Positions 25,660 to 35,217 of a stretch of 64,000 bases of DNA are shown here, piece after piece. The stretch covers positions 1 to 64,000 of the forward strand of contig NZ_CP066776.1 in the NCBI RefSeq assembly GCF_010681825.2, given 5' to 3'. The translations under genes and the position numbers were made by a program. The first letter of the stretch is position 1; each line of letters begins with the position of its first letter. The stretch comes from Sulfuriroseicoccus oceanibius. Its GTDB lineage: Bacteria > Verrucomicrobiota > Verrucomicrobiia > Verrucomicrobiales > SLCJ01. The notes under the pieces were generated by a model. That model saw nothing but the letters and a program-made list of their open reading frames with translations, had not been told where the DNA came from and searched no databases.

Positions 25660-28170
25660 ATGAACCTGAAGCACCTCGTCATCCCATCTCTGGCGATCGG
25701 CATCTGCTCCCATGCAGGCGCCATCGATTACCCGGGCACCAAGCCAACCGATGCCAAAGCACAGGCTGCGGAAAGCGCCTTCACATTGGAAAACAACTTG
25801 CTCAGCGCCACCTGGACGGTGAGCGACGGCAAAGTCACCGGCCCCAACCTCACCAACAAAGAAACCGGTGAGGTCTTCACCTCTGGCGATTCGCTCTTCT
25901 CCCTCGCCACCAAGCCACAGGCGCAAGACCCGGACCGCATCTACGTCGGCATGCGCAAAACCGCCGACGAAATCCAGGCTGTCCTTTCCAACGACGGCAA
26001 AAACTGGGAAAGCATCGGCAGCTTCCCGTTGAGCGAACTCCCTGGCAAACTCAAAGCCGTCCGCATCGGCAAAACCAGCAGTAATGGCGGCGACAACGAT
26101 TACGCAGACGCCGGCGCCATGGGCGTGTGTGAGATCCAGGAAGTCCAGGTGCGCAACGAAGCCGGCACTATCAACGACCTGACCGCCAAACCGTCGTCCA
26201 TCCACAAATCATCGCGCGAAGGCACGTCACTTGAGATCGCCAACGAGCAGATCACCATCAACGCCAACGCCAACAGCGCCACCTTCGCTGAGTACGAGAC
26301 ACCAGCCGACTGGACCTTGCTCTCGTGCAAGATCAAAAAAGGCTCGGACAAAGGCATGAGCTGGGGCCCAGGCATCACACTGCGCTTCGACGACGGATCG
26401 TTCGCCCTACTCAACATTCGTGAAAAAGGGCAGTTCACCCTCCAAGGCCCGGGCGGCGAACGCCTCGTAAACAAAGAAGTCACCCCGTCGCTTACCTGCG
26501 ACCTGACCTCGAACGCCTTTACCCTTAAGGGAGAGGTCCAGCACAAGGACACCGAAGACGGCCAGCTCATCGGCGCCACCTTCGCCAACGCAGACAGCGG
26601 CATCCACGTGCGCTGGTCCGCCGAGCTCCTCGACGGCTCGAACTACGTGCGCCAGAACTACACCATCGCCAGCAACTCGGAGATCACCATCCACGGCTTG
26701 GAGTTCATCAGTGGCAGCGCGGACGGAGCGAAGCAGATCGGAACCGTCCCAGGCAGCCCGGTAGCGAGCAGCTCCCTCTTCTTCGGGGTGGAAATGCCAT
26801 TCACTGCCAACTACTTCAGCCCTGATGGGTTCCGCAGTGGATTCCCGTGCAACCTCCCTCTGAAGGAAGGCGTCAAATACGACTTCGCCTCGGTCATCGG
26901 TGTCTATCCGGAAGACCAACTGCGCCGCGCCTTCGCCTACTACATGGAGCGCGAGCGCTCAACCCCATACCATCAGTTCCTCCATTACAACTGCTGGTAT
27001 GACCTCGGTCTCAACCCAACCCGCGAGACCTTCTCCCAAGTGATCAAAGACTACCACCGCGAGCTCACGGTGGAGCGCGGCGTCAAAGTCGACTCGTTTG
27101 TCATGGACGACGGCTGGGACGACTACAATGCCGGGCTCTGGGAGTACAACCGCCAGAAGTTCCCGAATGGGTTCGACGAAGTCTCGAAGCTCGCACGCGA
27201 AGCCGACAGCAACCTCGGTGTCTGGATCTCGCCACTCGGAGGTTACTCCGGTGCCACCGAGCGCACCGAGCACGCCAAGAAAATGGGCCTCATCGAGTCG
27301 ACCATGGACCTCTCGCAGCCGGGCTACTACAAGTGGTTCTACGAGAAGTGCCTCGGCTTCATGAAGGACCACGGCGTGAACTACTACAAGTGGGACAAAG
27401 CCGGCAGCGGCGTATCCCCTCACTTCATGGCGTTGATCCAGTGCGGACGCGAACTCAAACAGCACGATCCCAAGCTCTTCATCAACGTGACCGTCGGCAC
27501 GTGGCCATCGCCATTCTGGCTCAACCACATCGACTGCACGTGGCGCACTGGCACCGGTGACGTGGCGTGGATGGGCGTGGGCGACGAGCGCGAGCAATGG
27601 CTCACCTTCCGCGACTGGGGATGCTACGAGAAGTTCGTCAAACCTGCACCGCTCTACCCATTGAACTCTGTGATGCACCACGGACTCGTGGCCGGCCCGC
27701 ACTTCCAAGGCGCCAAGGTCATGAAAGCCGGCGTCAAGATGAAGAACGCCGCCCGCTCGTACTTCGGTACCGGTGCCAACCTGCTCGAATTGTACCTCAC
27801 CCCATCAGTGATGACCGAGCAAGCCTGGGACGAAGTCGCCGAAGCCGCCAAGTGGGCAAAAGCCAATGAAGAGATCCTCGTCGACAGCCATTGGGTCGGC
27901 GGCGACCCACTCAAACTCGGCGTCTACGGTTGGGCCTCGTGGAGCCCGGAAAAGAGCATCATCACCCTCCGCAACTCGTCGGATCAGCCTCGCGAACTCA
28001 CCATCGACATCGCCCAAGCTCTCGAAGTGCCAAAAGGCTATGCTGTGAAGTTCAACGCCAAGAACGCCTACCCTGACCAAACCTATCAGGAAGGTGAAAT
28101 CAGCGGAGAGACCACCTTCAAACTCGAAGGCTTCGAGGTGCTCTGCCTCGAACTCATCCCTGTGAAGTAA
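25660..28170 (+). CDS. Secreted alpha-galactosidase-like glycoside hydrolase (clan GH-D, GH36-like)
   Basis: About 836 residues from MNLKHL (25660), which opens a signal peptide ending SHAGA. An N-terminal beta-sandwich region of about 430 residues leads to a TIM barrel with MDDGWDDY near 481 and NYYKWDKAG, whose Asp (about 579) is the likely nucleophile, as in GH27/GH36. CTWRTGTGDVAW may hold the acid/base Asp. A C-terminal beta domain ends LELIPVK. It would release alpha-linked galactose or a related sugar from polysaccharide outside the cytoplasm. The exact GH family and substrate are uncertain. Confidence 0.8.
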   Translation: MNLKHLVIPSLAIGICSHAGAIDYPGTKPTDAKAQAAESAFTLENNLLSATWTVSDGKVTGPNLTNKETGEVFTSGDSLFSLATKPQAQDPDRIYVGMRKTADEIQAVLSNDGKNWESIGSFPLSELPGKLKAVRIGKTSSNGGDNDYADAGAMGVCEIQEVQVRNEAGTINDLTAKPSSIHKSSREGTSLEIANEQITINANANSATFAEYETPADWTLLSCKIKKGSDKGMSWGPGITLRFDDGSFALLNIREKGQFTLQGPGGERLVNKEVTPSLTCDLTSNAFTLKGEVQHKDTEDGQLIGATFANADSGIHVRWSAELLDGSNYVRQNYTIASNSEITIHGLEFISGSADGAKQIGTVPGSPVASSSLFFGVEMPFTANYFSPDGFRSGFPCNLPLKEGVKYDFASVIGVYPEDQLRRAFAYYMERERSTPYHQFLHYNCWYDLGLNPTRETFSQVIKDYHRELTVERGVKVDSFVMDDGWDDYNAGLWEYNRQKFPNGFDEVSKLAREADSNLGVWISPLGGYSGATERTEHAKKMGLIESTMDLSQPGYYKWFYEKCLGFMKDHGVNYYKWDKAGSGVSPHFMALIQCGRELKQHDPKLFINVTVGTWPSPFWLNHIDCTWRTGTGDVAWMGVGDEREQWLTFRDWGCYEKFVKPAPLYPLNSVMHHGLVAGPHFQGAKVMKAGVKMKNAARSYFGTGANLLELYLTPSVMTEQAWDEVAEAAKWAKANEEILVDSHWVGGDPLKLGVYGWASWSPEKSIITLRNSSDQPRELTIDIAQALEVPKGYAVKFNAKNAYPDQTYQEGEISGETTFKLEGFEVLCLELIPVK

Positions 28171-28183
28171 TACTCAGCCAAAC

Positions 28184-28226
28184 AAAAGCGCCCCGGCCAG
28201 CATCTCGCTGACCGGGGCGCTTTTTT
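28184..28226. terminator. Bidirectional terminator between glycosidase and VOC genes
   Basis: The stem AGCGCCCCGG / CCGGGGCGCT has four A before it and six T after it, and lies between two convergent genes. Confidence 0.9.
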
Positions 28227-28236
28227 GTCGATTGTT

Positions 28237-28611
28237 CTATCGCTCAAGAATCTCGATCTCGTAGCCATCCGGGTCTGTCACGAACGCCATCTTGCGCCCA
28301 CCGGTGGTGAACTTCTCACGCCAACCACTCGGCCAGATCTCGATCCCTTCGTTCTCCAGACGATCGCAGTAGCTCACGATGTCCTCGACGCCCACTGCCG
28401 TGTGCATCAGGTCCTCAGGCACGGCGACTTCGTAGTCCGGCGACCAGCAGAGCTCAAGCAGATGGTCGTTGCCGGGCAGACTCAAGAAGGCCAGCTTGTT
28501 GCCGGCTGGCGAATCCTTGCGATCCCCCAACTCAAAGCCAAGCTGCTGGTAAAACGCGATCGTGCGGTCCAAATCCGCGACTCGAATACGGGTATGAAGA
28601 AACTTGATCAT
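28237..28611 (-). CDS. VOC-superfamily protein, lactoylglutathione lyase (glyoxalase I)-like
   Basis: About 124 residues from MIKFLHTRI (28611); the frame runs to 28686 but the upstream part is not protein-like. The metal ligands of glyoxalase I are present in order: His of LHTRIRV, Glu of LLELCW, His of MHTAVGVED and Glu of YEIEILE. Glyoxalase I isomerises the methylglyoxal-glutathione hemithioacetal to S-lactoylglutathione. The H/E/H/E set and length support this, though other VOC enzymes share it. Confidence 0.82.
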   Translation of the reverse strand: MIKFLHTRIRVADLDRTIAFYQQLGFELGDRKDSPAGNKLAFLSLPGNDHLLELCWSPDYEVAVPEDLMHTAVGVEDIVSYCDRLENEGIEIWPSGWREKFTTGGRKMAFVTDPDGYEIEILER

Positions 28612-28777
28612 GCCTGCATTAACCGCCGCCTCTGAGATTCCGTCAACGATTATCCCCGGATCGCCGCCCACCACGCCGTGTACCATTTAAAAGCTCACCT
28701 TGTCGTACCCCGTGAGGATCGGGGCCTCACATCGACGACTTTGGCAGCCAGGAGATGACTCTGAGCGATCGAGAGCG

Positions 28778-28921
28778 TCGCGAAGCGACAGATCACCGGT
28801 TAGCCGGAGGTTTCAACCTCCGGATCCCTGTGCATGAATGAGGCGTCCCGTAGGGACGGTTTACAGGAGTCAGGGGATCACCTCGATAAACTGCACCTCC
28901 GGCGCGAGTTGATTGGAGCGC
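28778..28921. repeat. Family B repeat element, one-ended copy (inverted relative to 14265-14466)
   Basis: It carries the TCGCGAAGCGACAGAT end, ACCGGTTAGCC, the CCGGAGGTTTCAACCTCCGG hairpin and the GTCCCGTAGGGAC hairpin, then the GCGCGAGTTGATTG interior, matching the reverse complement of the first copy. The second terminal inverted repeat is missing. It lies in the 407-bp gap 28612-29018, which otherwise shows no gene. Confidence 0.7.
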
Positions 28922-29018
28922 CTTCACCATTGGACGAATCCGTCGGCATCGATGCTCGCACCTGGCCCCGCTCAACAATACCCTCCGCTCCACCGCCAAT
29001 TTGGCCATTCACTTGGCC

Positions 29019-30026
29019 TCAGTTCACCAGCACCGCACGATAGCGCACCGAGTTGTCGCGCACCTTCTGCATTGCCGTGTTCACATCGGCCATCGCAAAC
29101 TCCTCAATCACCGGAGCGACGCCGCATTGATCACTCACCCGCAGCATGTCGCGAATCTCCGCACGACCACCAATCGGGCTCGACATGATCCGCCGACGCT
29201 TCACCAGCATCGGGAACAACGGCACACTCAACGGCTCGTCCGGCACTCCTACAAAGCTCATCGTTCCATCGGACTTCAAAAGGTTGAGATACAATTCCAC
29301 CTGCAATGCCTTCGGCACCGTGCTCACGATCAAATCCAACGGCTTGCCCTGGTAGTTCTCCAACGCCCCCTCCTCGCGTACGTTGACCGCGCTGGAAGCC
29401 CCATAACTGGCCGCCTCCTCCGCCTTGTCCGGGCTGGTGGTAAATGCCACCACCTCGTTGCCCAACGCACTGGCAAACTTCACCGCCATGTGCCCGAGCC
29501 CGCCAATTCCAACAACGCCAACGCGCTGGCCACCGATCATTCCAGCATGCCGCAACGCGGAGTACACCGTGATCCCACCGCACATCAATGGCCCGGCAAA
29601 ACGTGATTCCACCCCATCCGGCAACGGAAACGCAAAGCGCCCGTCCACGATCAAGTGGTCGGCAAACCCACCAAAGCCATCGCCGATCACACTCTTGGTT
29701 TGGTCGCACATGTTCTCATTGCCACTGACGCACTCGTCACACTCGAGGCATGCCGATCGCTGCCAGCCCACGCCCACGCGGTCGCCCGCCTTCAGGTGGG
29801 AGATTGCTCCGCCCACTTCCACCACCTCGCCGACCACCTCATGGCCGGGCACCAGCGGGTACTGGCTCATCCCCCAATCGTTGTCGATCATGTGCACATC
29901 ACTGTGGCAGATTCCACAATGCGTGACTTTGATCACAATGTCCGTCGTTCCGTTCGGCTCGGCATCGATCGACTTGAATTCCAGTGAGGATCCAACAGAA
30001 GTAGCAGCGTAGGTTTTCAGATTCAT
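29019..30026 (-). CDS. Zinc-dependent alcohol dehydrogenase (cinnamyl-alcohol dehydrogenase-like MDR)
   Basis: The 335-residue medium-chain dehydrogenase has catalytic zinc ligands in CGICHSD, GHEVVGEV and PLMCGG, structural zinc Cys in CLECDECVSGNENMC, and the NADP-binding GIGGLGHMAVKFA. It matches the YahK/AdhC-type aldehyde reductase group, which reduces diverse aldehydes to alcohols with NADPH. It is monocistronic by position. The substrate cannot be told. Confidence 0.9.
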   Translation of the reverse strand: MNLKTYAATSVGSSLEFKSIDAEPNGTTDIVIKVTHCGICHSDVHMIDNDWGMSQYPLVPGHEVVGEVVEVGGAISHLKAGDRVGVGWQRSACLECDECVSGNENMCDQTKSVIGDGFGGFADHLIVDGRFAFPLPDGVESRFAGPLMCGGITVYSALRHAGMIGGQRVGVVGIGGLGHMAVKFASALGNEVVAFTTSPDKAEEAASYGASSAVNVREEGALENYQGKPLDLIVSTVPKALQVELYLNLLKSDGTMSFVGVPDEPLSVPLFPMLVKRRRIMSSPIGGRAEIRDMLRVSDQCGVAPVIEEFAMADVNTAMQKVRDNSVRYRAVLVN

Positions 30027-30121
30027 GGTAGTGGGTCAGCGTAGGTTGCCACACGCTACGTTTAGGAATCTCCGCTGGGCGCGGGATAATCCCATTCCTC
30101 CTACCTACTCGCTCCCCGCTA

Positions 30122-30178
30122 CAAAAAAAAGACCCGCCACCCACCGGTCCGGAGACCATTGGCAGATGACGGGTGACA
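30122..30178 (-). terminator. Probable terminator of ilvBN
   Basis: An imperfect ACCCGTCATCTGCCA / TGG-GCGGGT stem is followed on the minus strand by eight T, 26 bp downstream of the ilvN stop. Confidence 0.65.
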
Positions 30179-30203
30179 ACCAAAAGGTTCTAAAGAATAC
30201 GGC

Positions 30204-30758
30204 CTAGGTCGGCTCTTCACCACGGGCCATCACCACCTTACCGGTGCGGACGGTCTCCACGACGTCGAACTTCATCAGCATGCGCAATGCCGCGTCGATC
30301 TTCTCTGTGTTGCCTGGGATCATCGCCACCATCGACTCCATGGTCATGTCGACCACTTTGCCGTTGAAATGCTCGATGACCTGCAGCGCCTCGGTGCGAT
30401 CGTCGGATCCGACGCGCATCTTCACGAGGATCAACTCCTTCACCACCGAGTCACTCGAATCGTGCTCGGAGCAGTGAATGACGTCGATCAACTTGTTCAC
30501 TTGGCGGATGATCTGATCGAGGATTGCCGGGTCACCGGACACCCCGATGGTCATGCGGGAAAAGCGCGAGTCACGCCCCTGCGACACCACCAGCGAGTCG
30601 ATATTGTAACCGCGGCGCGAGAACACCTGCGCAATACGCGCAAGCACACCCGGCTCGTTGCTGACGTGAACCGACAACGTGTGCCCACCTTCGTGGACCG
30701 CTGGCGGAACGTTTTTGGAATCTGTTGTGATAATCTGACCTTGGGTCATGGGAATCAA
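30204..30758 (-). CDS. ilvN: Acetolactate synthase small (regulatory) subunit
   Basis: The 184-residue protein has an N-terminal ACT domain with HTLSVHVSNEPGVLARIAQVF, the valine-binding feedback site, and a C-terminal domain that activates the catalytic subunit. The usual length is about 160-180. The start may be ATG 30758 or 30749. It follows ilvB by about 100 bp on the same strand; the gap holds a stem-loop. Together they make acetolactate or acetohydroxybutyrate for branched-chain amino acids. Confidence 0.95.
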   Translation of the reverse strand: MIPMTQGQIITTDSKNVPPAVHEGGHTLSVHVSNEPGVLARIAQVFSRRGYNIDSLVVSQGRDSRFSRMTIGVSGDPAILDQIIRQVNKLIDVIHCSEHDSSDSVVKELILVKMRVGSDDRTEALQVIEHFNGKVVDMTMESMVAMIPGNTEKIDAALRMLMKFDVVETVRTGKVVMARGEEPT

Positions 30759-30779
30759 AAGTGTTGAGAGTTGAGGTAA

Positions 30780-30801
30780 GGCCGCTCACATCCGAGCGGC
30801 C
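30780..30801 (-). other. Stem-loop in the ilvB-ilvN gap
   Basis: The perfect 8-bp arms GGCCGCTC and GAGCGGCC enclose a 6-nt loop. No T-run follows, so it is more likely an mRNA-stabilising or processing structure than a terminator. Confidence 0.5.
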
Positions 30802-30860
30802 AATGGTGCGCGGCAGGCGGGGAGAATCACTCCACTCACCTCCGCGCGTCGCATATTGGC

Positions 30861-32591
30861 TTAGGTCGAGCCGGTTGGCTTGGCCATCTTGTGCTTCGGT
30901 GGCTCGATCAGCATGTCTTCCAATGCAGCACCCGCCGGAATCATCGGGAACACATTCTCTTTCTTAATGCACTCCGCGTTGATCAGAACCGGCACGTCGT
31001 TGATCTCCATCGCCTTCTCCAACACTTTGCGCACGTCCGCAGGACGACGAATGTTGAACGCCTTGGCGCCATACGCCTCAGCCAGCTTCACAAAGTCCGG
31101 GTTGCCCTCAAGATCCACGCCGCTCTCACGGTCGTCGAAGAACAACTCCTGCCACTGACGCACCATGCCCAGGTAGTGGTTGTTGAGCACAATAATCTTC
31201 ACCGGCAGCTTGTGAATCATCGCGGTCGACAGCTCGAACAAAGTCATCTGGAAACCACCGTCACCCACAATCGCGCAAACCGGAACATCCGGAGCCGCAA
31301 ACTGAGCACCAATCGCCGCAGGGAAACCAAAGCCCATCGTGCCCGCACCACCGGAGCTGATCCAGTAGTTTGGAACGCGTGTCTTGTAGAACTGCGCAGC
31401 CCACATCTGGTGCTGGCCCACGTCAGTCGTCACAATCGCCTTGCCTTCGGTCACCTTGTAAAGCTCGTCGATGACCTGCTGCATGCGCAGACCACCCTGC
31501 TTGCGGTAGCTCAATGGATACTTCTTCTTGTAGCCGTCCAATGTGTTGAGCCATGCCTCGGTCGGGCAAGCCGCCACGTGCTTGGCGAGCTCTTGAATAG
31601 CCACCTTGGCGTCAGCCACCACGTGCACGTCCGCCTTGATCATCTTGTCCATCTCCGAATTGTCGATGTCGATGTGGATGATCTTCGCGTCCTTGGCGAA
31701 CTTCGGAGCCTGACCAATAATGCGGTCGTCAAAGCGGGAGCCAATGTTGAGCAACACGTCACACTCACAAACCGCCTTGTTGGCGTAAGCCGTGCCGTGC
31801 ATTCCCAGCATTCCCAATGCCAGGTCGTGATCTTCAGGGAACGCGCCCTTGCCGAGCAAAGTCGTGGTCACCGGCGTCTTCATCTCTTCCGCCAATGCGG
31901 TCAGCTCCTCGTGTGCGTCGGCAATCAGCACACCATGACCCGCAAGGATCAGCGGACGCTCGGCCCCACGCAACAACTGCGCTGCTTCGACAATCGCCGC
32001 TTTGTCCACCTTGAGGTGACGCTCTGGGTTGTAACCAGGAAGGTCTGGCGCAGCATCCAAATCACCGCTGAATGGACCTTGGCTGATGTCCTTTGGAATA
32101 TCGATCAACACAGGGCCCGGACGGCCGGTCGTGGTGATATGGTAAGCTTCGCGGGTAATGCGTGGAATGTCGTTCGTGTTGCGCACCAGATAGTTGTGCT
32201 TCACCACCGGCATCGTGATGCCGAAGATATCCGCTTCCTGGAACGCATCCTTACCCAACATCCATGTCACCTGCTGACCGGAGATGATGATCATCGGCAC
32301 CGAGTCCATCTGAGCGGTCATCAATCCGGTGATCGTGTTACCAGCACCTGGGCCGGAGGTCACGAGGACAACCGCTGGCTTGCCGGTGACGCGGGCGTAG
32401 CCGTCCGCCATGTGTACCGCACCCTGCTCGTGGCGGGTGAGCACAAACTTAAGATTGCTCTCCACGGTCTCGAGTGCGTCGAAAATTGGGATCGCAGCGC
32501 CGCCGGAATATCCGAAGACGTACTCGATCCCAAGTTGGTCGAGTGTTTTCACCAGCGCCTGGGCGCCGTCCAGATTCAGTTCGTTGTCCAT
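30861..32591 (-). CDS. ilvB: Acetolactate synthase large (catalytic) subunit
   Basis: The 576-residue ThDP- and FAD-dependent enzyme starts [21 protein letters not shown], with GAGCTC-free leader and a GAGGT ribosome-binding site 9 nt before the ATG. Motifs include the ThDP-activating Glu in the [11 protein letters not shown] region, [16 protein letters not shown], and the Mg-ThDP motif [15 protein letters not shown]...[13 protein letters not shown]. It catalyses the first common step of valine, leucine and isoleucine synthesis. The protein is full length and clustered with ilvN. Confidence 0.97.
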   Translation of the reverse strand: MDNELNLDGAQALVKTLDQLGIEYVFGYSGGAAIPIFDALETVESNLKFVLTRHEQGAVHMADGYARVTGKPAVVLVTSGPGAGNTITGLMTAQMDSVPMIIISGQQVTWMLGKDAFQEADIFGITMPVVKHNYLVRNTNDIPRITREAYHITTTGRPGPVLIDIPKDISQGPFSGDLDAAPDLPGYNPERHLKVDKAAIVEAAQLLRGAERPLILAGHGVLIADAHEELTALAEEMKTPVTTTLLGKGAFPEDHDLALGMLGMHGTAYANKAVCECDVLLNIGSRFDDRIIGQAPKFAKDAKIIHIDIDNSEMDKMIKADVHVVADAKVAIQELAKHVAACPTEAWLNTLDGYKKKYPLSYRKQGGLRMQQVIDELYKVTEGKAIVTTDVGQHQMWAAQFYKTRVPNYWISSGGAGTMGFGFPAAIGAQFAAPDVPVCAIVGDGGFQMTLFELSTAMIHKLPVKIIVLNNHYLGMVRQWQELFFDDRESGVDLEGNPDFVKLAEAYGAKAFNIRRPADVRKVLEKAMEINDVPVLINAECIKKENVFPMIPAGAALEDMLIEPPKHKMAKPTGST

Positions 32592-33357
32592 GATAATGAC
32601 CTCGGGTTGGTGGTCGAAGAGATCGCCGCAGATGCGCCACCCTCAACTCCCACGTGAGTATCGGAGCGGAATTTCCATTTCAAACCACTAAAAGTCAACA
32701 CTTTTAGCCAAAAGCCACCCGCCAGCCTCGATTCCACGATCAAAAATCGCACTTTCGAGCCAAAACACACCCGATCCACGCCTCAAAAATCCACGAAAAT
32801 CGACCTATCGGACACATAACCACCAGATCCAACACCCCAATTTTCAAGAAAACCATCCCAGCGGCCGCCCGACGCCCTATCTCCCCCACGACTCCCAGAA
32901 TTCCCAGCCCTCCTCTATTACTCACGCTGAGCAACGAAGCCCCCCCCAGCCAGCCACCAAAACAAGAAAGCACCGGAGGTGCGTCCCAACGTAGCCCATG
33001 CCAACGGCATGGGTGACAGCCTCGAATGCCACTAACTTAAGGCCCATCACCGTCAATTCCTCCCTGCAAGGGAGACGCAAACCAGCCCAGGGTGACGGGA
33101 GCCTCAGGCGACCACACCCTGGGTTAATCGACGCCCCCATCCGGCCAAGCGTTCGATCCCGCCAAACCGCAGCGCCCACCCGCAGGCCGCTCTCGATACG
33201 ACGATATGCCCTAAGTTAGTGCCATTCGTGACAGCCCCGCCCTCACACCAAGCCCTGCAAGGGCGGCCCAATCCCCCGCATCACGCCCGGCTCCCTCCCC
33301 TCATCCCTCCCCTATTCACTGGACGTGCTGGGGAGGCGGGCACAGAGTGTCCGAATC
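32592..33357. other. Long intergenic region between ilvB and polX
   Basis: About 766 bp divergent region. A weak sigma70-like box TTGACT lies on the minus strand at 32698-32693, with a poor -10 near 32675-32670, which could serve ilvB. No leader peptide rich in branched-chain codons and no T-box-like structure was seen. The half nearer polX is a family C element. Otherwise it is A-rich low-complexity sequence. Confidence 0.5.
33024..33227. repeat. Family C element with terminal inverted repeats (MITE-like)
   Basis: A 204-bp element with 16-bp ends GAATGCCACTAACTTA (33024-33039) and the complement TAAGTTAGTGCCATTC (33212-33227), one mismatch between arms. The interior holds the inverted CCCAGGGT/ACCCTGGG pair. 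It has no coding capacity of its own. Copies are at 49412-49613, and degenerate at 21515-21680 and 53357-53540. Confidence 0.8.
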
Positions 33358-35115
33358 ATGAGCAACGGAGCACCGAACGTCAGCCGCGACACCCTGGCCA
33401 CCACCCTGGAGCAAATTGCGACTCTGCTGGAGTTGCAGGGCGAGAACCCATTCAAGACCCGCGCCTACCGCAATGGCGCCGAAACCGTCCGCAGCTACGA
33501 CGGTGACATCGTTGCCATCGCCGCCAACAACGAACTGGCAGGCATTCCCGGCATCGGCAAAGCGCTTCAAGACAAGCTCCACGAGCTGGCCAGCACCGGG
33601 AAACTCGAGTTCTACGACAAACTGCGCGCCCAGTTCCCCGATACCATTTTCGAACTCTTCGAGATCCAGGGACTTGGCCCAAAGAAAATCAAAGCACTCT
33701 ACCAGGAACTGGAAGTCGGCTCGATTGCACGCCTGAAAGAAGTCTGCGAATCCGGCGAAGTCTCACAGCTCGGCGGATTTGGCAAAAAAACCGTCGCCAA
33801 TATCCTCGAGGCCATCGCGTTCCGCGAGCAAAACGCCAGTTCGTTCGACCGCAAAACCGCTACCCACGCCGCAGAAATGATCTGCGACTTCCTCCGCACA
33901 CTGCCCGATGCCGGACAAATCGAAGTAGCCGGATCGCTGCGCCGCGGCAAGGAAACCGTCGGTGACCTCGACTTTCTGGTCACGACCAAGAACCCACAAG
34001 CCGTCTGCGACGCATTCGCCGCCGCTCCATTTGTCGACCGCACCATCGCCCACGGATCAACCAAGGTTTCGATCAACCTGGACAACGGCCTGCAGTGCGA
34101 CCTACGTGCCATTTCCGCCGACGAGCTTCCGTTCGCCCTCAGCTACTTCACCGGCAGCAAGGAGCACAACGTCGAAGTCCGCTCGCGGATGCGCAAACGC
34201 GGTGTCTCGCTCAATGAGTACGGACTGACACCAATCGACGAGGCGAATGCTCCGGAGATCCCAGAAATCCGCACCGAAGCCGACCTTTATAAATTCCTCG
34301 AACTCGATTACATCCCACCGGCACTGCGCGAGAACCGCGGCGAGTTCGATGCCGCCGCAGAAGGCACACTGCCACGACTGATCGAACTGGGCGACCTGCG
34401 CGGCACGTTCCACAACCACACCGTTGCCTCCGACGGCAATGCCACGCTGCGGGAAATGGCGGAGGCCGCGATCGATCTCGGCCTGGAGTATCTTGGAATT
34501 GCCGATCACTCGAAGTCGTCGTTCCAAGCCAACGGCCTCGATGCCTCGCGCCTGCAGTGGCAGATCGACGAAATCCGCAAACTCAACGACGAGTTCAAAC
34601 AAGAGGGCGTGAACTTCCGTGTCTTCGCCGGCTCGGAGGTCGATATCCTCAAAGACGGGTCGCTCGACTTCCCAGACGACGTGCTCGCCCAACTCGACTA
34701 CGTCGTGGCCTCGGTGCACAACGCATTCACCCTGCCGGAAGCCCAGCAAACCCAGCGCATCATCGACGCCATCAGCAACCCACACGTCACCATGCTCGGC
34801 CACCTCACCGGCCGCTTGTTATTGAAGCGCGAGCCATACGCCGTGGATGTCAATGCCGTCATCGATGCCGCCGCCGAAACCAAAACCATCATCGAACTCA
34901 ATGCCAACCCACGTCGCCTCGACATGGACTGGCGCCACTGGCACAGCGCCCGCGACCGCGGCGTGCTCTGCTCGATCAACCCGGACGCCCACTCCACCAA
35001 AGGCCTGCAAATGCTCCGCTTCGGCATCGACGTCGCCCGCAAAGGATGGCTCCGAAAACAAGATGTGCTCAATACGCGGACGACGAGGGAGGTTGAAAGG
35101 TACCTTAACCTGTAG
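33358..35115 (+). CDS. polX: DNA polymerase/3'-5' exonuclease PolX (family X with PHP domain)
   Basis: About 585 residues from MSNGAPN (33358). The N-terminal helix-hairpin-helix region (PGIGKALQDKL, GLGPKKIKALY) precedes a nucleotidyltransferase core with GSLRRGKETVGDLDFLV and CDLRAI, giving the three catalytic Asp. The C-terminal PHP domain (FHNHTVASDG, IADHS, DAHST) is a metal-dependent exonuclease. It is a repair polymerase for gap filling. It is convergent with creC across a long inverted repeat. Confidence 0.95.
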   Translation: MSNGAPNVSRDTLATTLEQIATLLELQGENPFKTRAYRNGAETVRSYDGDIVAIAANNELAGIPGIGKALQDKLHELASTGKLEFYDKLRAQFPDTIFELFEIQGLGPKKIKALYQELEVGSIARLKEVCESGEVSQLGGFGKKTVANILEAIAFREQNASSFDRKTATHAAEMICDFLRTLPDAGQIEVAGSLRRGKETVGDLDFLVTTKNPQAVCDAFAAAPFVDRTIAHGSTKVSINLDNGLQCDLRAISADELPFALSYFTGSKEHNVEVRSRMRKRGVSLNEYGLTPIDEANAPEIPEIRTEADLYKFLELDYIPPALRENRGEFDAAAEGTLPRLIELGDLRGTFHNHTVASDGNATLREMAEAAIDLGLEYLGIADHSKSSFQANGLDASRLQWQIDEIRKLNDEFKQEGVNFRVFAGSEVDILKDGSLDFPDDVLAQLDYVVASVHNAFTLPEAQQTQRIIDAISNPHVTMLGHLTGRLLLKREPYAVDVNAVIDAAAETKTIIELNANPRRLDMDWRHWHSARDRGVLCSINPDAHSTKGLQMLRFGIDVARKGWLRKQDVLNTRTTREVERYLNL

Positions 35116-35117
35116 GC

Positions 35118-35217
35118 AGGTTTTATGTTTTAGGTGATTACGTTTTAAGCGACCTCACCAACCTAGAGCGCAGCCCAACGCTCCATAAAACGTAATCACC
35201 TAATCACATAAAACCTC
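35118..35217. repeat. Long inverted repeat between polX and creC
   Basis: About 31-bp arms, beginning AGGTTTTATGT and ending GTGATTACGTTTTA, pair with only a few mismatches across a 38-nt loop. The right arm touches the creC stop codon. It could act as a bidirectional transcription barrier, but it has no U-tract of terminator type. Confidence 0.7.

Noticed and set aside
30891-32657. 588-codon plus-strand open frame
   Set aside because: Antisense to ilvB; no domain or sensible composition.
33140-33165. GTTCGATCCC stretch resembling a tRNA T-loop
   Set aside because: It lies inside the family C repeat and no acceptor, D or anticodon arm can be formed around it.
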